Shown here: piece by piece, positions 33,292 to 46,154 of the stretch
Numbering within the stretch: the first letter of the stretch is position 1
Layout of the letters: every line of letters begins with the position of its first letter
Assembly (NCBI GenBank): GCA_008330645.1
Contig: VLTN01000027.1
Location: 62,001-126,000 of the forward strand
Direction of reading: 5' to 3'
Origin: Cafeteria roenbergensis
Taxonomy: Eukaryota > Sar > Bigyra > Bicosoecida > Cafeteriaceae
Length of the DNA: 64,000 nucleotides
The notes under the pieces: generated by a model
What the model was told of the DNA's origin: nothing
What the model saw: the letters and a program-made list of their open reading frames with translations, nothing else
Databases searched by the model: none
Translations under genes and position numbers: made by a program

Positions 33292-33809
33292 ACACGCCGG
33301 CGGCGGTTCATGCTTCGTGCCGCTCCTCTCGCCCCGCGAGGGAAGCAACGGTGGGCAGCGAGCTGAATTTGCTTCGCTGGGGAGAGGCAGGGCCAGAGTG
33401 CGTCGGGCGAGCGGGCCCTTGGTACCAGCGCACGGGGGAAGCGGCACTCACCGAACCCTGTGCCAGCCGGCGAGTGCTTGAGCGGACTGACGGCTGGACA
33501 ATTGCGTGTCAAACGGCAAGCGCAGCGCAATCCAAGAATGAGTTGCATCGGCTTGTCTCGGACGAGCTGTGGCCCGCCTCGCGACGCGCGTACTCGTGCC
33601 ACCCGGCGCCGACAAAAGAGGGAACGTCCCTGAACAGAGTCGGGGCTGGTCAGTCAGCCCTGCAGCCGGCGTGTGGCGTGGGAGCGTGGGCACCTTGGCC
33701 AAGGTTGAGCAGCACGTTATGAGCTGGCACACGCAACGCACTTGACACGCATCGCGGATTGTCTTCTGCTTTTGCTTCTTGCGCTTCCTCCAGACGCACG
33801 CCCAACGTC
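33292..33809. other. Spacer between convergent EF-hand and CFAP47 genes
   Basis: 518 bp containing only the 3' ends of the two genes. No additional gene, repeat or RNA recognised. Slightly less GC-rich in its right half. Confidence 0.5.
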
Positions 33810-36800
33810 TCAGCCTCGCCCCGCCGTGCCGCGGAATCCAGGCCCGCCGCGGCCTCGCCGTGCAGCAGCGGCCGCGTTGGCCCGAATGAAGTTCGTGCCT
33901 GCTCGCTCCTCCGCCCGAGCCTTCATGCGCCGCATGTGTGTGCTGGGCAGCTTCGTGTCGATCCGCGACGCAGCTTCCGACGGCTTGGCATACCGTGGCT
34001 GGGTCCCGACCACGTCGTAGACCCACTGGTCGTCCGCGGTCTCGACCACGAGCCGCCCGTGGCACACCTTTCCGAACTCTTTGGGTGAGAAGGTGACGAC
34101 AATGGTCTCGCCCTCGGCACCCTGCGGCGGCAGCATGCCTTCCGGAGGCGACACGGTGAACTCCGCGGCCGAGTCAAGCGAAAAGCCCGCCTTGAACGGC
34201 GCGAAGCTGTCCTGCGAGTTGCAGAGCGCAATCGCCACGGAAGTGCGCTGCCCCAGCTCCGCTTGAATGGCGATGGTGTCGTCGGCATCCGGCTCGTCGG
34301 CCTCCAGGTGGGTCTCCCACCGCCACCTGCCACCGCTGGCCTTGGTGACAACAAGCTGTGTGCGGGCGCGGAAGGGCTTGGGTGGGTGCATGTGCAGGTG
34401 AAGCGTGATGGGGTCGTCCGGACCCCTCACAGCGTCCGCATCCACCACCTCCACAGTGACTGACTGCCTCACGATGTCCTGCACCTGCGCGGCCGCCTGC
34501 AGCTCCACGCGGAACTCCTCTCCTGGCTCCGCGCGCAGCCCCGGGAGGAGCAGCTCAAACTCCCTGCCCGTGGTCTCGCGCGCCTTGCAGCGGAAGCGGA
34601 GCACGCGCTTGGAAGGCGGCGCCTCGGCAACCCCGCGAAGCGGGAACGTCCAGGTGAGGTTCTTCGACCTGGCGCGCACGCGCAGCTCGCCGTGGTACTC
34701 GGAGATGGTCGGCGGGGCGAAGGACAGAGGGATCTGCATCACCGAGAAGGCCGGGACCACGGCGGCCGGCCGCCGAAGCAGCTCGAAATGCGCTGGCCGG
34801 GCGCCTTCAGCTGCCCCGCCTGCCACAGAGCCAGCCATCGAGGGCATGGACCCACCGGCGCTCGCAGCGCCTCGAATGGCGGGCAGCCTGATTCCCGCTG
34901 GGGACGCCGCTGCGGCCGCCGCAGCCGGCCGCGATGCCGTGTCGGCGTCTCCGTCTTCAAGGTGCACCTCCGCCACCACCTCCAGCGGTTCCGGGAAGGG
35001 GTTGCGGAACGGAACCGACGTGCTCGCACTCAGCCCTGCCGGGGCGACCAGAAGCACTGGGTCAGCGAGGGCCACCGGGGGCGTGCCGCTGCCCTGCACG
35101 TGGAACTCCCATTCGCCGATGCGGTCGCTCGTGATGCGCACCACCCCGAATTCGCTCGTCCCAACGGCGGACGGGGTGTAGGTGATGACCACTTCGCTCC
35201 TCGAGTATGGCGCGAGAACGGCGGTGGCGGGCTCCACGGTGAAGTTCCGCTGGTTGTCCACCTCGGCCCGGATCGAAGCCTCGTCGCGCGTCGGGTTCTC
35301 GACCGCAACGGTGACTCTCTCTCGCCGGCCGATCGGCGTGCTCATCGGGGCCAGCTCCGTGGGCGGCGGCTGGGTCGCCTCCGTCTCGATCTCATACCAT
35401 AGCTCGCCGGCAGTGGGGTGCGAGAAGGCCAGCGATCCCTGGCCCGAGCCGGGGACGAGGGGGCAGAAGAGCAGCTCGTACTCGCGCGTCTCGCCGGGGG
35501 CCAGCACAAAGAGCGGGTCGCCAACCAGTCCGGCACCGCGAACGTCGGCCTCGAACTCGGCGGGAGTGTCGAGCGGGTTGGTCAGCTCCACGCCCACCGC
35601 GACACCGTCACGCACCATTGCGTTGACGCGGATCACGTCCTCTGGGTCGGGCGCGGACACCCCCACGCGGAGCGACGCCCACTGCGACGACGCCTCGCCA
35701 GCCTGCTGCGCGGCACCGGCCGCCCGATCGGAAAACGTGAGCGTTCCAGAGAACTGTCCCTCCACCATCGGCCGCACGGCAAACGCGTACTCGGCCGTCC
35801 CCGGGCGGTCCCGAGAGGCGCCGGGAACGGTCACGGTCGGCTTTCCGGAAACGAAAGGCAAGTCCGCAAGCACGTCAAAAGTGACGCTGTGCCGCTCTGG
35901 GTTGCGCACCGTCACCGTGCTCTCGACGCGCTCGCGGGCCTTGCACTCGATCGACAGCTCCGCGAGGGGAGCAGACTCGGTCGCCACGCCAGTGACCAGC
36001 AGCACCAGAGGGGGCATCTCCGGAGCAGTGGTGTTGTTCACGGTTAGGCGAACCCGCTCCCTGCCTCTGCGCGCCGGCGCAAACGTGACGGGCAGCGAGG
36101 CCTTGGAGTTGGGCGGAACGGTGATGGAGCTGTTGCAGGCGAAGTGGTGAGACTTGGCGCCCTTGTGCGCGCCGCCCGAGCCGGCTGGAGCCGAGGAGGC
36201 GGCAGCGGCGCCATCGGGCGCAGCAGCGTCCTCGAGTTCCAGCACGACGTGCATGACCCAGGGAACGCGAGACGTGTTCACAAGAGGAACAGCCTGCGTG
36301 ATGCGGTCGCCGGCGGGAGCGCGCAGCTCGAGCTCGCGCCGCATTGGGGACGGGGCCACCTCGCCCTCCAGCACGTAGACTCTCGTTTCGCGGTCGGAGG
36401 TGAGCACGAGCTGGGAGCGGTAGGTCCCCGGAGCGCGAGGCCGCAGGGTCAGGTGGAGAGCCCCGGGGTCACGCATGCCCTCTGGAACCTCGAGACACGC
36501 CGCCCCCGGAGCAAGCGATGCTCCCTCGGGCGCGTCAGCCGGAAGCGGCCCCGCGCTGGTCGCGCCCCCAGCTGCAGCCGCTGCGGCGGCGGCCCGGCCG
36601 GCCGCCCCAACGGAGCGCCGTCGCTGCTTCACCGGCGCCTCGGCCGCCCACCTCGGGAGAGCCGGGTCGGGGATTCGCCACGAGTCCTCCATGACGTCCC
36701 ACCACGGGGAGTCAATGTCCACAAGGAACGTGGCTTGCTGCAGGCTCGACTCGTCGACCCCGCTGCCTGCCGACGCCAGCGAGTCTTCGGCAGCAAGAGC

Positions 36801-39800
36801 CCCGGCGTCGCCCCCGCCTGCAAACGCCGCCATCGCCTCCCGGGTTTCGCGGGACGCCACCCGCGCTGCGGCGCGAGCTGCGCGGCTGGCCTCTGCGGCT
36901 CGGCGCCGCTCTCGAGCCGCCACCTCCGCCTGCTGGCCCGCCCTGTCCAGCCGCTGCAAGACTGACTGCAGCGCGCGATCCAGCCGCGGGTTGGGGGCGG
37001 TCACCCACATGTCCCGCGCGATCTCCTCTTGCATCGTGGCCCGGAACGTCACTGTCGCAAGCGGCGCAGGCGGCAGCGCCGTGGCGCGAATCTCGTGAAC
37101 CACCTCGCCCAGGCGCTCGTCCACCAGCTCCACGGCGCAAGCGTGCGCGCCGAGGGTGAAGGGCAAGAACTGGATCGGAAGGCGCTTCGTGGCGCCGGGC
37201 TTGACGGCCACGACGGGCGCTTTGCACCAGAAGGCCGCCGGCCACCTCCCAGAGCCGGTCATTGGCCCAGCCTCCCCGGGCTCGCCCGGCCACTCCCCAA
37301 CGCGCAGCTCGCGGACCTTGGGGCCGGCCTGCTGCGCCCGCCTCTGGCCCCTTTGACCCGCGCTCGCGCCGCGCCGCCCGCCGCGGCCCCTGCCGTCGCG
37401 CTGCGCGCCTGTCGCCGTCCCTCCGTCCGAGGACGCATGCCCTTCTGCTGCCTGCTGCGCGGCCGCAAGGCTCATGGGGTCCACAGGCTCCACGTCGGGA
37501 ACGTTGAAGCCGCTAGGGGCGTCCGCGGGCATCGGGACGAGACGGACGGCGAAGCGCGCCGGGCGAAGGAACGGGTTGGTCACGCTGATGGTGGCCGTGG
37601 CGGGCTCGTAAAGCCGCGACTCGACCACCTCTGTGGACGCCGGGGGCCGCGCCGCCACCTTGGTGACGAGGTCGAAGACGAGCGACGTGGCCAGGGCCAC
37701 GCCGTCCCGCCTCGAGCGGAAGGTCAGCCTCGCGCGAGCAGCGCGGGAGTGGCGCGCGATGGCCGTGACCGGGAAGGCTGCCTCCCCACCTGCCGGCACC
37801 ACGACTTCCGAGTCGGCCACCGCAAACACGTCAGCGTCGCCCGGCGGCCCGAGCGGCTCCAGCGAGACCGAGTAGGCGATGGGACTCGACGCCGGGTTGC
37901 GCAGCTCAATGGCCTTGACCGACTCCTTGCCAACGGCGCAGGCGAACTCCAGGCATCCCTTGGGGACCACGCCGGGCAGGCTCTTGAAAAGCCAGTGCAC
38001 GGCCAGAAGGCAGGCCCGCAGCGGCCCCTCGCCGGGCAGCACCCTGGAGGGGCGAAGCGCGTCCCGGTGGGCCAGGATGCCCCCCGTGTCGAACAAGGCG
38101 GTCACATCGCGGGCGGCAGAGGCTGGCACGCCGGGCGGCAGCGCGTCAGCAGCTTCTTGCTGAAGGCGAGCCACGGAGGCAGGGTCACGCGGGTCGGCCA
38201 GGAGCAGGGCGGCCGCAGCCCGGGGGGACGACGGGCCACCTGCGCCGTCGCCGCCAGCTGCTGCTGCCGCTCCTCCCCCCCCCCCCCCACCGCCGCCGCC
38301 GACGACGCGCTTGCGGCAGAGGAGGCGCGCGATCCCCGCACGGACGCTCCTGCCCCCCGCTTCCCCGCAGCGGCGCCCCCCCCGGCGGGCGAGGACTGCT
38401 TGCCCGCCGCGTCACGGAAGGACGGGATGGAGCGGAAGGACCCTCTCGCCGAGGCCAGCAGGGTGGCATCCTTGTCGCGCGCCTCCTGCGCCTCGGCCTC
38501 GCGCGCGGCCGCGAGCTTGGCCGCCGCCTGCGCGTCGGCCACTTCTCGGAGAGCCGCGCCTTCGCTGGCCACCGCGCGCACGCCCTCGGCCAGGAAGATG
38601 GAGGGGTCGAACGGCGGCGGCAGCTGCAGCTGGGCCAGCGCAGCAAGGACCGCTTCCCAGTTTGCGCGCATGTCGCCCTCGCTGGCCGGCGCAAGCACGA
38701 GCTGGTCTTTGTGCAATGGCCAGCCCTCCTCGCCGAGGAACGGGCAGTGGCTCAGCAGCACGCCGGCCACGACGACCCCGTCGCGCAGGTCGCGCTGGAA
38801 GTCCACCACGCGCCGGGGCAGGTCCGGGAGGGCCTTGTTGTGGTGGAACGCGACCCACCGGGCAAGCACCAGCTCCGGGACGCTGAACACGTTGCTTCTG
38901 GAGAGCGCGGCGTCTGGCGCGAAGGCCTTGCGCTTGGCCTGGGTCACGCCGGCCCGGATTCGAGCGCCCTCGGGCCCGTCCGTCGGGTCGCCGTCGTGCC
39001 TGCCGCGGCGGCGCTCGTCCTCGAGCCTTTCCAGGGCCTCGGCCGCCTCGGCCTCGGCGGCAGCCACGCGGCCCATGGCCGCTAGCACCGCCGCGTCGCC
39101 AGAGCCGTCCATGCCGGGCAGCGCGACCAGGGCGCTGAGAGACACGGGGGCCATCACGAAGACGCGCACCGCCTGCAGAGCCACCGTGAGCCACGCGCCC
39201 ACGCTGATTGCCGGGAAGGCGTGGCGGAGCGTGCGCTTCTGCCTGAGCTTCTCAGCGGGCGAGGTCAGAGGCAGCATGGGCGCAGCGCTGGGCCCGCCGT
39301 AGCTGCCCGCGCCGTTGATGGCCTTGCGAATCCGGATGAAGTCCCGCTGGGGGAGCAGCTCCTCCGCCCTCACGTGGTGCACAAAGGCGCCGTGCGTCTT
39401 GAGGAAGGCGAGGAGCTCACGGGCCTGCCGGTAGAGCGCGGAGGCGCGCATCCTGCCGTTCACGGGGAGCCTCTCGACGCGGCCGGGCACCGGCTTGCCG
39501 GCCAGGCTGCCGACCATTTCCAGAACTGGGCGCCCGTTGAGAGCCACAATGTCCTCGGGGAAGCGACGGACCGGGGTGCGGAACAGCGTGGCGTTGAGCC
39601 AGCGGAGCACCTGCTTGGCCTCCGACTCTGCTGCGAGCTGCTGGGCGGGCATTCGGCTGGGAAGCGGCTCGCCGTCCTCGCCCAGCGGCGGCTGGTCGAG
39701 CAGCACCACGGAACCTCCGCCTTTGGCTCCGCTCTTGGAGCTGCGCGAAGCGCCCGAGCGTCGCTCGCTCGCTCCCCCGCCGGCGCCGGCGCCGCTGGCG

Positions 39801-42800
39801 CTGGCCGGGCCGCCAGCGGCCGGCGCCCCCGCCCGCTTCCTGCCGCCCGAGCCAGCCCGCCCCTTGACAAGGCCCGCGGCTGCAAGGGCGCGGCGCGTGT
39901 CCCGGATGGCGGGGGCCAGGACCGGCGGCATGCGCGGCGCCACCACGAAGTCAGACTCGCCCCTGTGGGCCCCGATGTAGGGGGCCACCGTCAGAGCGGA
40001 GTTGTCCGTGACGCCAGTGATGGGCATGCGGTACTTGTTCATGTCGCCGTCTGTGAACTCGATGATGGTCGTGAACGCCAACGGAGTCGCGGACTCGAAC
40101 ACAATGTGCACCGGCAGCCGCGGGCGCGCGAGGGACAGGACGTCGCCGCGCGGGAAGTGGATGCGCAGCGGTACTTTGGAGGGGTAGGAGTCGCTGAGGA
40201 CGCGGTACTTGAGGCGAAGCATGTCGAAGCCGTGGCCCTCGATGGTGAAGGCGCCGTGCGCGGGGGTGCGAAGCGGGACAGGCGGCAGGATCAGCTCCGG
40301 GCAGTCAAAGGTCAGCTGCGGGTGGATGCCCACGCCATGCATCTCGACGTGCAGGTACGGGTTGACCGAGGGCGCTGCCGACGCAGCCAGCTTGGCAGCC
40401 TGGGCCGCCGCCTCCGCTGAACCCGCCTCCCGCGCCAGGCTCTCAGACTCCGGCGTGCGAAGCCCGTCCAGCCCGCTGGGCTCCAGGGGCTTGCCTGCCG
40501 ACCCGTCGCCAGGCGCCGCTGCCGAGGACGCCGCTGCCGCGGCAGCGGCGCCCGACGGACCGGCGCCGACCGCGGCAAGCAGCTTGGCCGCAGCCCTCGC
40601 CCGCTCCAAATCCCCGTCCAGGTACAGAGGCACACGCACGCCAAAGTCGCGCAGGTCGGCAGGGCTGAACTGCACGCGAACCGTGTCGGTTTCCCCGGGG
40701 GCAAGCACGCCCTCGGCGGGGCTCCAGCTGAAGACGGGCGGGCCGCCCTCGCGCGACCCGGCCAGCAGCGACGTGTCCGCCGCCCAGGACACCTCCTCCT
40801 GCTCCGTGTTTGTCAGAGTGATGGTCATTGTGTACGGCACGCGCCGCGTCAGCTCTGCGTGAAGGACTCTGTGGCCAAACTCCACCCTGGTGGTGCTGAG
40901 CCGAAGCCGGGGGCGAAGCGCCTCGGCCGTGACCAGACGCTGCAGGCCTGCCATGGCCCCGGCAGCGTTCCCGCCGCTGCCGCCGGCAAGCAAAAAGGGC
41001 AGCGGGAAGGAGTGGGTGCCCTCGCGCGAAGGGCTGAAGACCAGGTCCAGCGGCAGCACCGCCTTGGCCGCAACGCGCAGCCGGAATCGCGTCGGCGCCT
41101 CCGGCGCCTCCTCCCCTTCCTCCTCGTCCTCGTCCTCGTCCTTCTCCTCGTCTGACTTGCCTGCAGCGATGCCGCTGGCCACGCTTCCTGGCGCGGACGA
41201 GGCTCCGTCCCCGCTGCTGCGGCGCGCGGCCTCCCCAACGGCGCTCTCCGCGCCAACACTCTCCGCCTGGAACACGGACTCGCCCGCCACAGACGCCGCG
41301 TCGTCGGGGTCCATCCCCATCGGGGCTGCCAGGGTGAACTCCGGAAAGTCGGCCAGGTCCACCACGATCTCGGCCGGGATGACGGAGCGGTTGTGAAGCG
41401 TCACCCGCCGCCTGGCGGTCCCGCCCACGGCCACGCCTCCAAACTCAAGCCGCTCCTCAACCACGCTCACGCTGGGCATCACGGCCTCGCCCTGGAGGCC
41501 CATGGTCACAGGGTCGCCACCGCGCACCTGCAGGGTGATCAGGTGCGTCTCCGGGCTCAGCTTGCCCTCAGACTGCGGCTTCACGCGCAGCATGAGGGTC
41601 ATGGCCTCGCCGGCGCCGAGCTCCGCCGTGGGGGGCTCCACGGTCACGCCGGGCGGCAGAGTCCCGCGGTCGACGCGGAACACTGCGGCGGTCTTGCCCC
41701 TGTTGACGAGGCCCACCCCCAGGTCGCGAGCCATCCCGACGGCGCAGTGGCCGAGGTCGAGCACCCGCTCAGACGGAGTGGCGAGCTTCAGATCGGGGTT
41801 GTGGGGCTGGCCGATGAGGGCGAGGCGGGGAGGCGGGATCGAGGCGGGGCCCCCGCGCACGAGCAGGGCCGCGAACGAGCGCGGCTGGAGGCCCTTGACG
41901 GGGCGAAAGGTCACCTTGGCGCGAACCTCGCCCCCGTTGGGCGGAACCTCGCCGTGGTCGGGCTCGATCGAGAAGGCGGTGCCCTCGGGGAGGCGCCACT
42001 GGAACTGGCCGGCGGCCTGGCCGGGGTTTCGGATGGCCACTTCCCTGTGGACGGCGACGTCGTCGCTGCCGTCCTCAAAGCTGAACTTGAGCTCCGACTC
42101 CGAAAGCTCCAGCTCGATGGGCAGGACCTGGGCGTTGACGCGGAAGCGCATGGCGTGGTGGCCGTTCACCCGCCATGTCACCACCTCGTGCAGCTCCCCC
42201 GCATCGGTCGGCTCCAGGTTGACATCGAACCCTGCCAGCTTGCCCGGCGGGATGACCTGGGCGAGGGGCGAGATGCCGCTCAGAGCCGCCACGCCCGCAG
42301 GCGGCTCGATCTCCACCAGCACGGTTTGAGGGGAGCCGTTGTACACCGCCAAGGACTGCGACAGCTTGGCCCTCACGTTGGTCTCCCCAAAGTCGAGCCG
42401 CTTGGGGCGGGCGCGGATCGTGGCCAGCACGTCGTCCGAGAGCTCCGCGGCACAGTCCACCACTTCCGCCTGCGTGGTGGGCCTGGGCTTGAACTTGTGG
42501 CGGATCGGCTTCTTCGGGTCGGCCCGCAGCAGCATGGGCGCGTTGGCCAGGGGCACCGGCTTGCCGTCCGCGTCGAGCGGCTGGGCCAGCCACAGCGGCT
42601 CCGATGCCACGGGCAGGCCCGGGTCTGGCTCCGTCAGCCCTGCCTTTGGGTCCGGCATGCCGAGGCTGGCGAAGTCGTCCCAGCGGGGGAGCTGGCCGGT
42701 TTTGCGCAGCTGCGACTCCCCCTCCACGCGCTTCCGCCTCGCCGCCCCCTCCCGGAGGTACGCCACGTATCCGTCTCTGTGCTCCTGCTCCTTGCTAGTA

Positions 42801-45328
42801 GCGACCAGCTTGCGGCCCTGTGCCACGCTGACGGTGGCCAGGGCGTCCCCAAGGCCGGCGTCGTCCGGCTGCTCGCTGTCGTCCCACGGGAGGGGGTGCC
42901 TCGCCTTCCTCTCTTCCGTGCGCCACTTCAGCGTCTTGTCCCCCGGCACGAACTTGCGCGTGGTGGTAAAGGCCTCGGGGGGCGCCCCCGGCCCTCGGGC
43001 GACGGCCCGCTTCGTGCCGCCAAGGTTCCCAAGCGCCTCGCCTTCCAGGCGGAGCTCTGCCTGGGCGAGACCGCCTGCCAGCTGGATGGGCATGCGCATG
43101 CGATGCGCGCCCTGGTTGGAGGGCCGGAAGGTGACGACGAGCTGCCGGCTCTCCTGCGGACCGAGCCTGCCTCTGCGCGGGGTCACCTCGTACTGCGCCA
43201 CGTTCGCAATGGAGAAGTCGAGGTCCAGCGTGTCCGACGGGTTGCTCAGCGTCACGGCCACGTCCCTGCGGTCCCCGACGGCGCAGTCCCCGAAGTAGAG
43301 CATGCGGCGCGAGAGGCGAGCGATGGGCCGCACGGCCGTGCCCAGCAGGTCGACCACGATGCGCTGGCCCGTCTCTGCGCAGCTGATTGTAGCCTGCGCG
43401 CGGAACGCGTCGTCGAGGGGCGGAGCGGCAAGCGCGGCGGCAGCCGCGGCCATGTCCGCGTCGTCCTCGTCGCCGTCGTCCTCGTCCATGCCGTCGTCGC
43501 CGTCTGCACCGCCTGCCCCCGAACCCGTCGCCATGCGTCGCGCCACGGCCGCCGCGGCCGCCGTGGTGCTCATCAGGTCGTCGGCCATCTTGTGCTCGGC
43601 ATCGCCCCCCACGCCGGCCAGGCGGGCCTCTACCGCTGCCCGGGTAATGTCCTCGGCCGCGTGGCCGCCCGTGAGCGTCAGGGCCTCCGGGTCGCGACTC
43701 TTGCCTCGCGCAGGCAAGCCCAGCTTGCCGCTCCGGCGCGCTGTCTCGACGAGCACCGACCTGCGACCCGCCTTGCGCTGCGCCCCTTCGTCCTCCCCGC
43801 CGTCGCCCGCCTTCCCGAGCCCCCCCCCGGCACCAGCCCCTGCGCCTGCTCCGAGCGAGGAGAGCGCACCCAGGCTGCCGTCCGCCAGCTGCCCGGGGGC
43901 CTCGTGGGGCTCCTCGCCCCTCGCAACCCTGCGGCGGGCCCTGGCCTCCACGCGCGCGGCCTGCGTCTTGAACGGCGCCGGCCGCGCTGTGTCCACCGGC
44001 CTGAAGCGGAACGTGACCTCCTGCTGCCCAAACGCCGGGATGGCGCACTGGCGGGGGACCGCTTCCATCATGAGCCGCCTGGCCATCTCCAGCGGGTCGT
44101 CGTTGTCCTCGTCGTCCGCTGGGTCGGTCGCAGCGTCCGATCCGCCGCCAAAGGCGGAGAGCGTGGACTCACTCATGCCGTGGGCGCGCCGCTTCCCTGG
44201 CTTGCTCAGGACCGTTGACACGGAGGCCGGCGCCGGGCCGTTGTTCACGACGAGCGCGCGCACCTCCGCGACCTTGCCATAGAAGATCGCGCCGAATCCC
44301 ACGCTTGACAGGGGGCCCTTGTTGTCCGGCTTGACGAGCTCGATGCTGTGCTCGACGACCGCGGCCGCGACGTCGATGACCGCGGGCGGCTGGCCCGGCA
44401 CGAGTAGCGAGGCCAGCGCCCGAAACACGCCCTCCTGCTCAGCGCGAAACACGGCACGGACCGTGACGGACGGCGCGTCCACACGGGCCGCGGCCTGCTC
44501 CGCCATGGACACGGCTCCGTCCTTGTTCGTGTCCGTTGCGTGGGCGTCGGCGGGGAGCTCCCCTTCCGACGGCTCGAACCGCAGCGGTAGCGCGCTATCG
44601 GAGTCGATGCGCCAGCGTGCCGCGGCCTGGCCGGCGTTTCGGAGCACCAGCGTGCGCGTGTGCTCCTGGCCGGACACGACTGTGCCGAACGCCACGTGCG
44701 GGTCGAACCGGACGTCGGGCGCCGGCTGCAGAGCTCGGAGCGGGATCACAACGGTCCGGTCCCCGCTCAGCACGACCAGCCTGTCGAGCACGTTGCCGTT
44801 GGACGACACCCCGATGGCGCCGTCTCCTGCGGCAGCGGCGGCCTTGCGCCGGCGGGAAGCGGCCGCAGCCGCAACGGCGCCGCCAGCCGCGCCGCCAGAG
44901 GCAGGGCGGCCGGGGCCCACATCGAACCCGCCGACCGGGTAAACGAACCTAACCTTGCATCGGACCTCCAAGCCCGGCGCAAGGGCGGTGTTGGGCGCAA
45001 ACTCGACCACCCAGCCGGGCGCCGTGGGAGGCACAATGCGCACCCGCTGGACGCGCGTGTCAGCGTTCTGCAGACACAGCGTGGCCACGTACTCAGTGCC
45101 CTGCCGGATCCCTGTGAACTCTACGGCAGGCGGGAACACGGAGAGGTGGCCGTCCCGCGCTGGCTGGCCCTGCACCATCTTTTGGGCGGCCAGCTCGGCA
45201 AGTGGCGGGGCGCCGTCGCGGACATTGTCCACCGGAAGCACCCGGGACGCGCGAAGCCTCGCGGATGCTCCCAGCGATACCGACGTGGCCGCTCCCGCAG
45301 GGGCGGCTGGGCCGGCGGTGCGGCGCAT
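33810..45328 (-). CDS. CFAP47: CFAP47-like cilia- and flagella-associated protein
   Basis: Two long frames, complement 38291-45328 and 33810-38159, join through a proposed 131-nt intron (GTGGGG...CTTCAG, phase 0) into about 3,795 residues. Family: axonemal central-apparatus protein built of many Ig-like ASH/MSP-type beta domains plus one calponin-homology domain, needed for flagellar motility. Seen here: repeated beta-sandwich segments such as PAVEFTGIRQGTEYVATLCL near the N terminus and VTFSPKEFGKVCHGRLVVET near the C terminus, with frequent V-x-F-x-P and LxLxN patterns; a CH domain at about residues 2140-2250 (SVPELVLARWVAFHHNKAL; DFQRDLRDGVVVAGVLLSHC); then more ASH-like domains and the end region QWVYDVVGTQPRY followed by a basic tail. 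Length is comparable with or somewhat above animal CFAP47. The frame change lies beside a G14 run, so a homopolymer error is the alternative to an intron. Confidence 0.85.
38275..38288. repeat. Homopolymer C14 at the CFAP47 frame change
   Basis: Fourteen C on the plus strand (poly-G sense). It follows the proposed donor GTG of the CFAP47 intron directly, and the reading frame differs on its two sides. Confidence 0.9.
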
Positions 45329-46154
45329 GCTGACTGTCCCTCGCAGCCCGAGCGCTCAGCGTCACCTGCGCGCAGCCGGGTGTCAAGAAACCCAGGGGAG
45401 CACGAGCACTTGCCCAGGACAGCAAAGCGGCATCACGATGGACGTGTGTGCCCTGCAGCGCAGCAGGCCGGTGGGCCGGGAAGCTGGGGCCGGAGCCCCA
45501 AGTGCAAGCGCAACGTGCATGGCCGATGCCGCAGCGGAGGCTTCGGCGCGAGCAGCACCCGCACCAACGCCAAACGGCCCCGCACGGCTGAAACACCCCT
45601 GCCTGCCGGCGCTCCACGCGCGTCGCAACAGCGGAGCCTGGCTGCCGGTGGGGGCGGCAGCGCGCGTGCGAGCGCACGGGCTCCCGCCGCCCGGTCCTGG
45701 CAGCCGGGCCGCCGCCGGGACTCCACGACGGCGCCCCGGGACCAAGCGGCGCTCCGCAAAACTCACGCTCCGGACAGGGGGGGAGTGCGCTGGCGTGGCG
45801 GCTCCGAGAAACCGGGCGGCCAAGGCCCGCCGGCCCCACAGCCGTTTGCCCGACGCCGCGGCAGAGCGCGCAGGGCTGCTCTGCCCGCGCTTGGGAGCCC
45901 CGCGCAGCGACGCGACGATACGATTGCGCCGGCGGCACGCCCGTCGCCTGCAGCGAGCCCAAGGGCCCTGGGGCGCGCCGAGGGGGCTCCGGGGCTTCCC
46001 GCGGGTCGTTGGCATCCTGCCTCGCTGACCGGCAGCGGAGGCCCGAGCAGATATTGCCCCGGGGGCCAGCATATTGGTAGCTGCCACGTCATCCGCAGGC
46101 AGACTTGGCGACCTGCAAGTCCCGCAGCCACTCCACCGCCCGCCAGTCCGTGCA
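45329..46154. other. Divergent spacer between CFAP47 and the methyltransferase
   Basis: 826 bp holding two promoters. No further gene recognised; the open frames on either strand are arginine/alanine-rich and look like chance. CCACTCC occurs about 25 bp before the methyltransferase ATG, which loosely resembles the histone GCACTC element. Confidence 0.45.
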
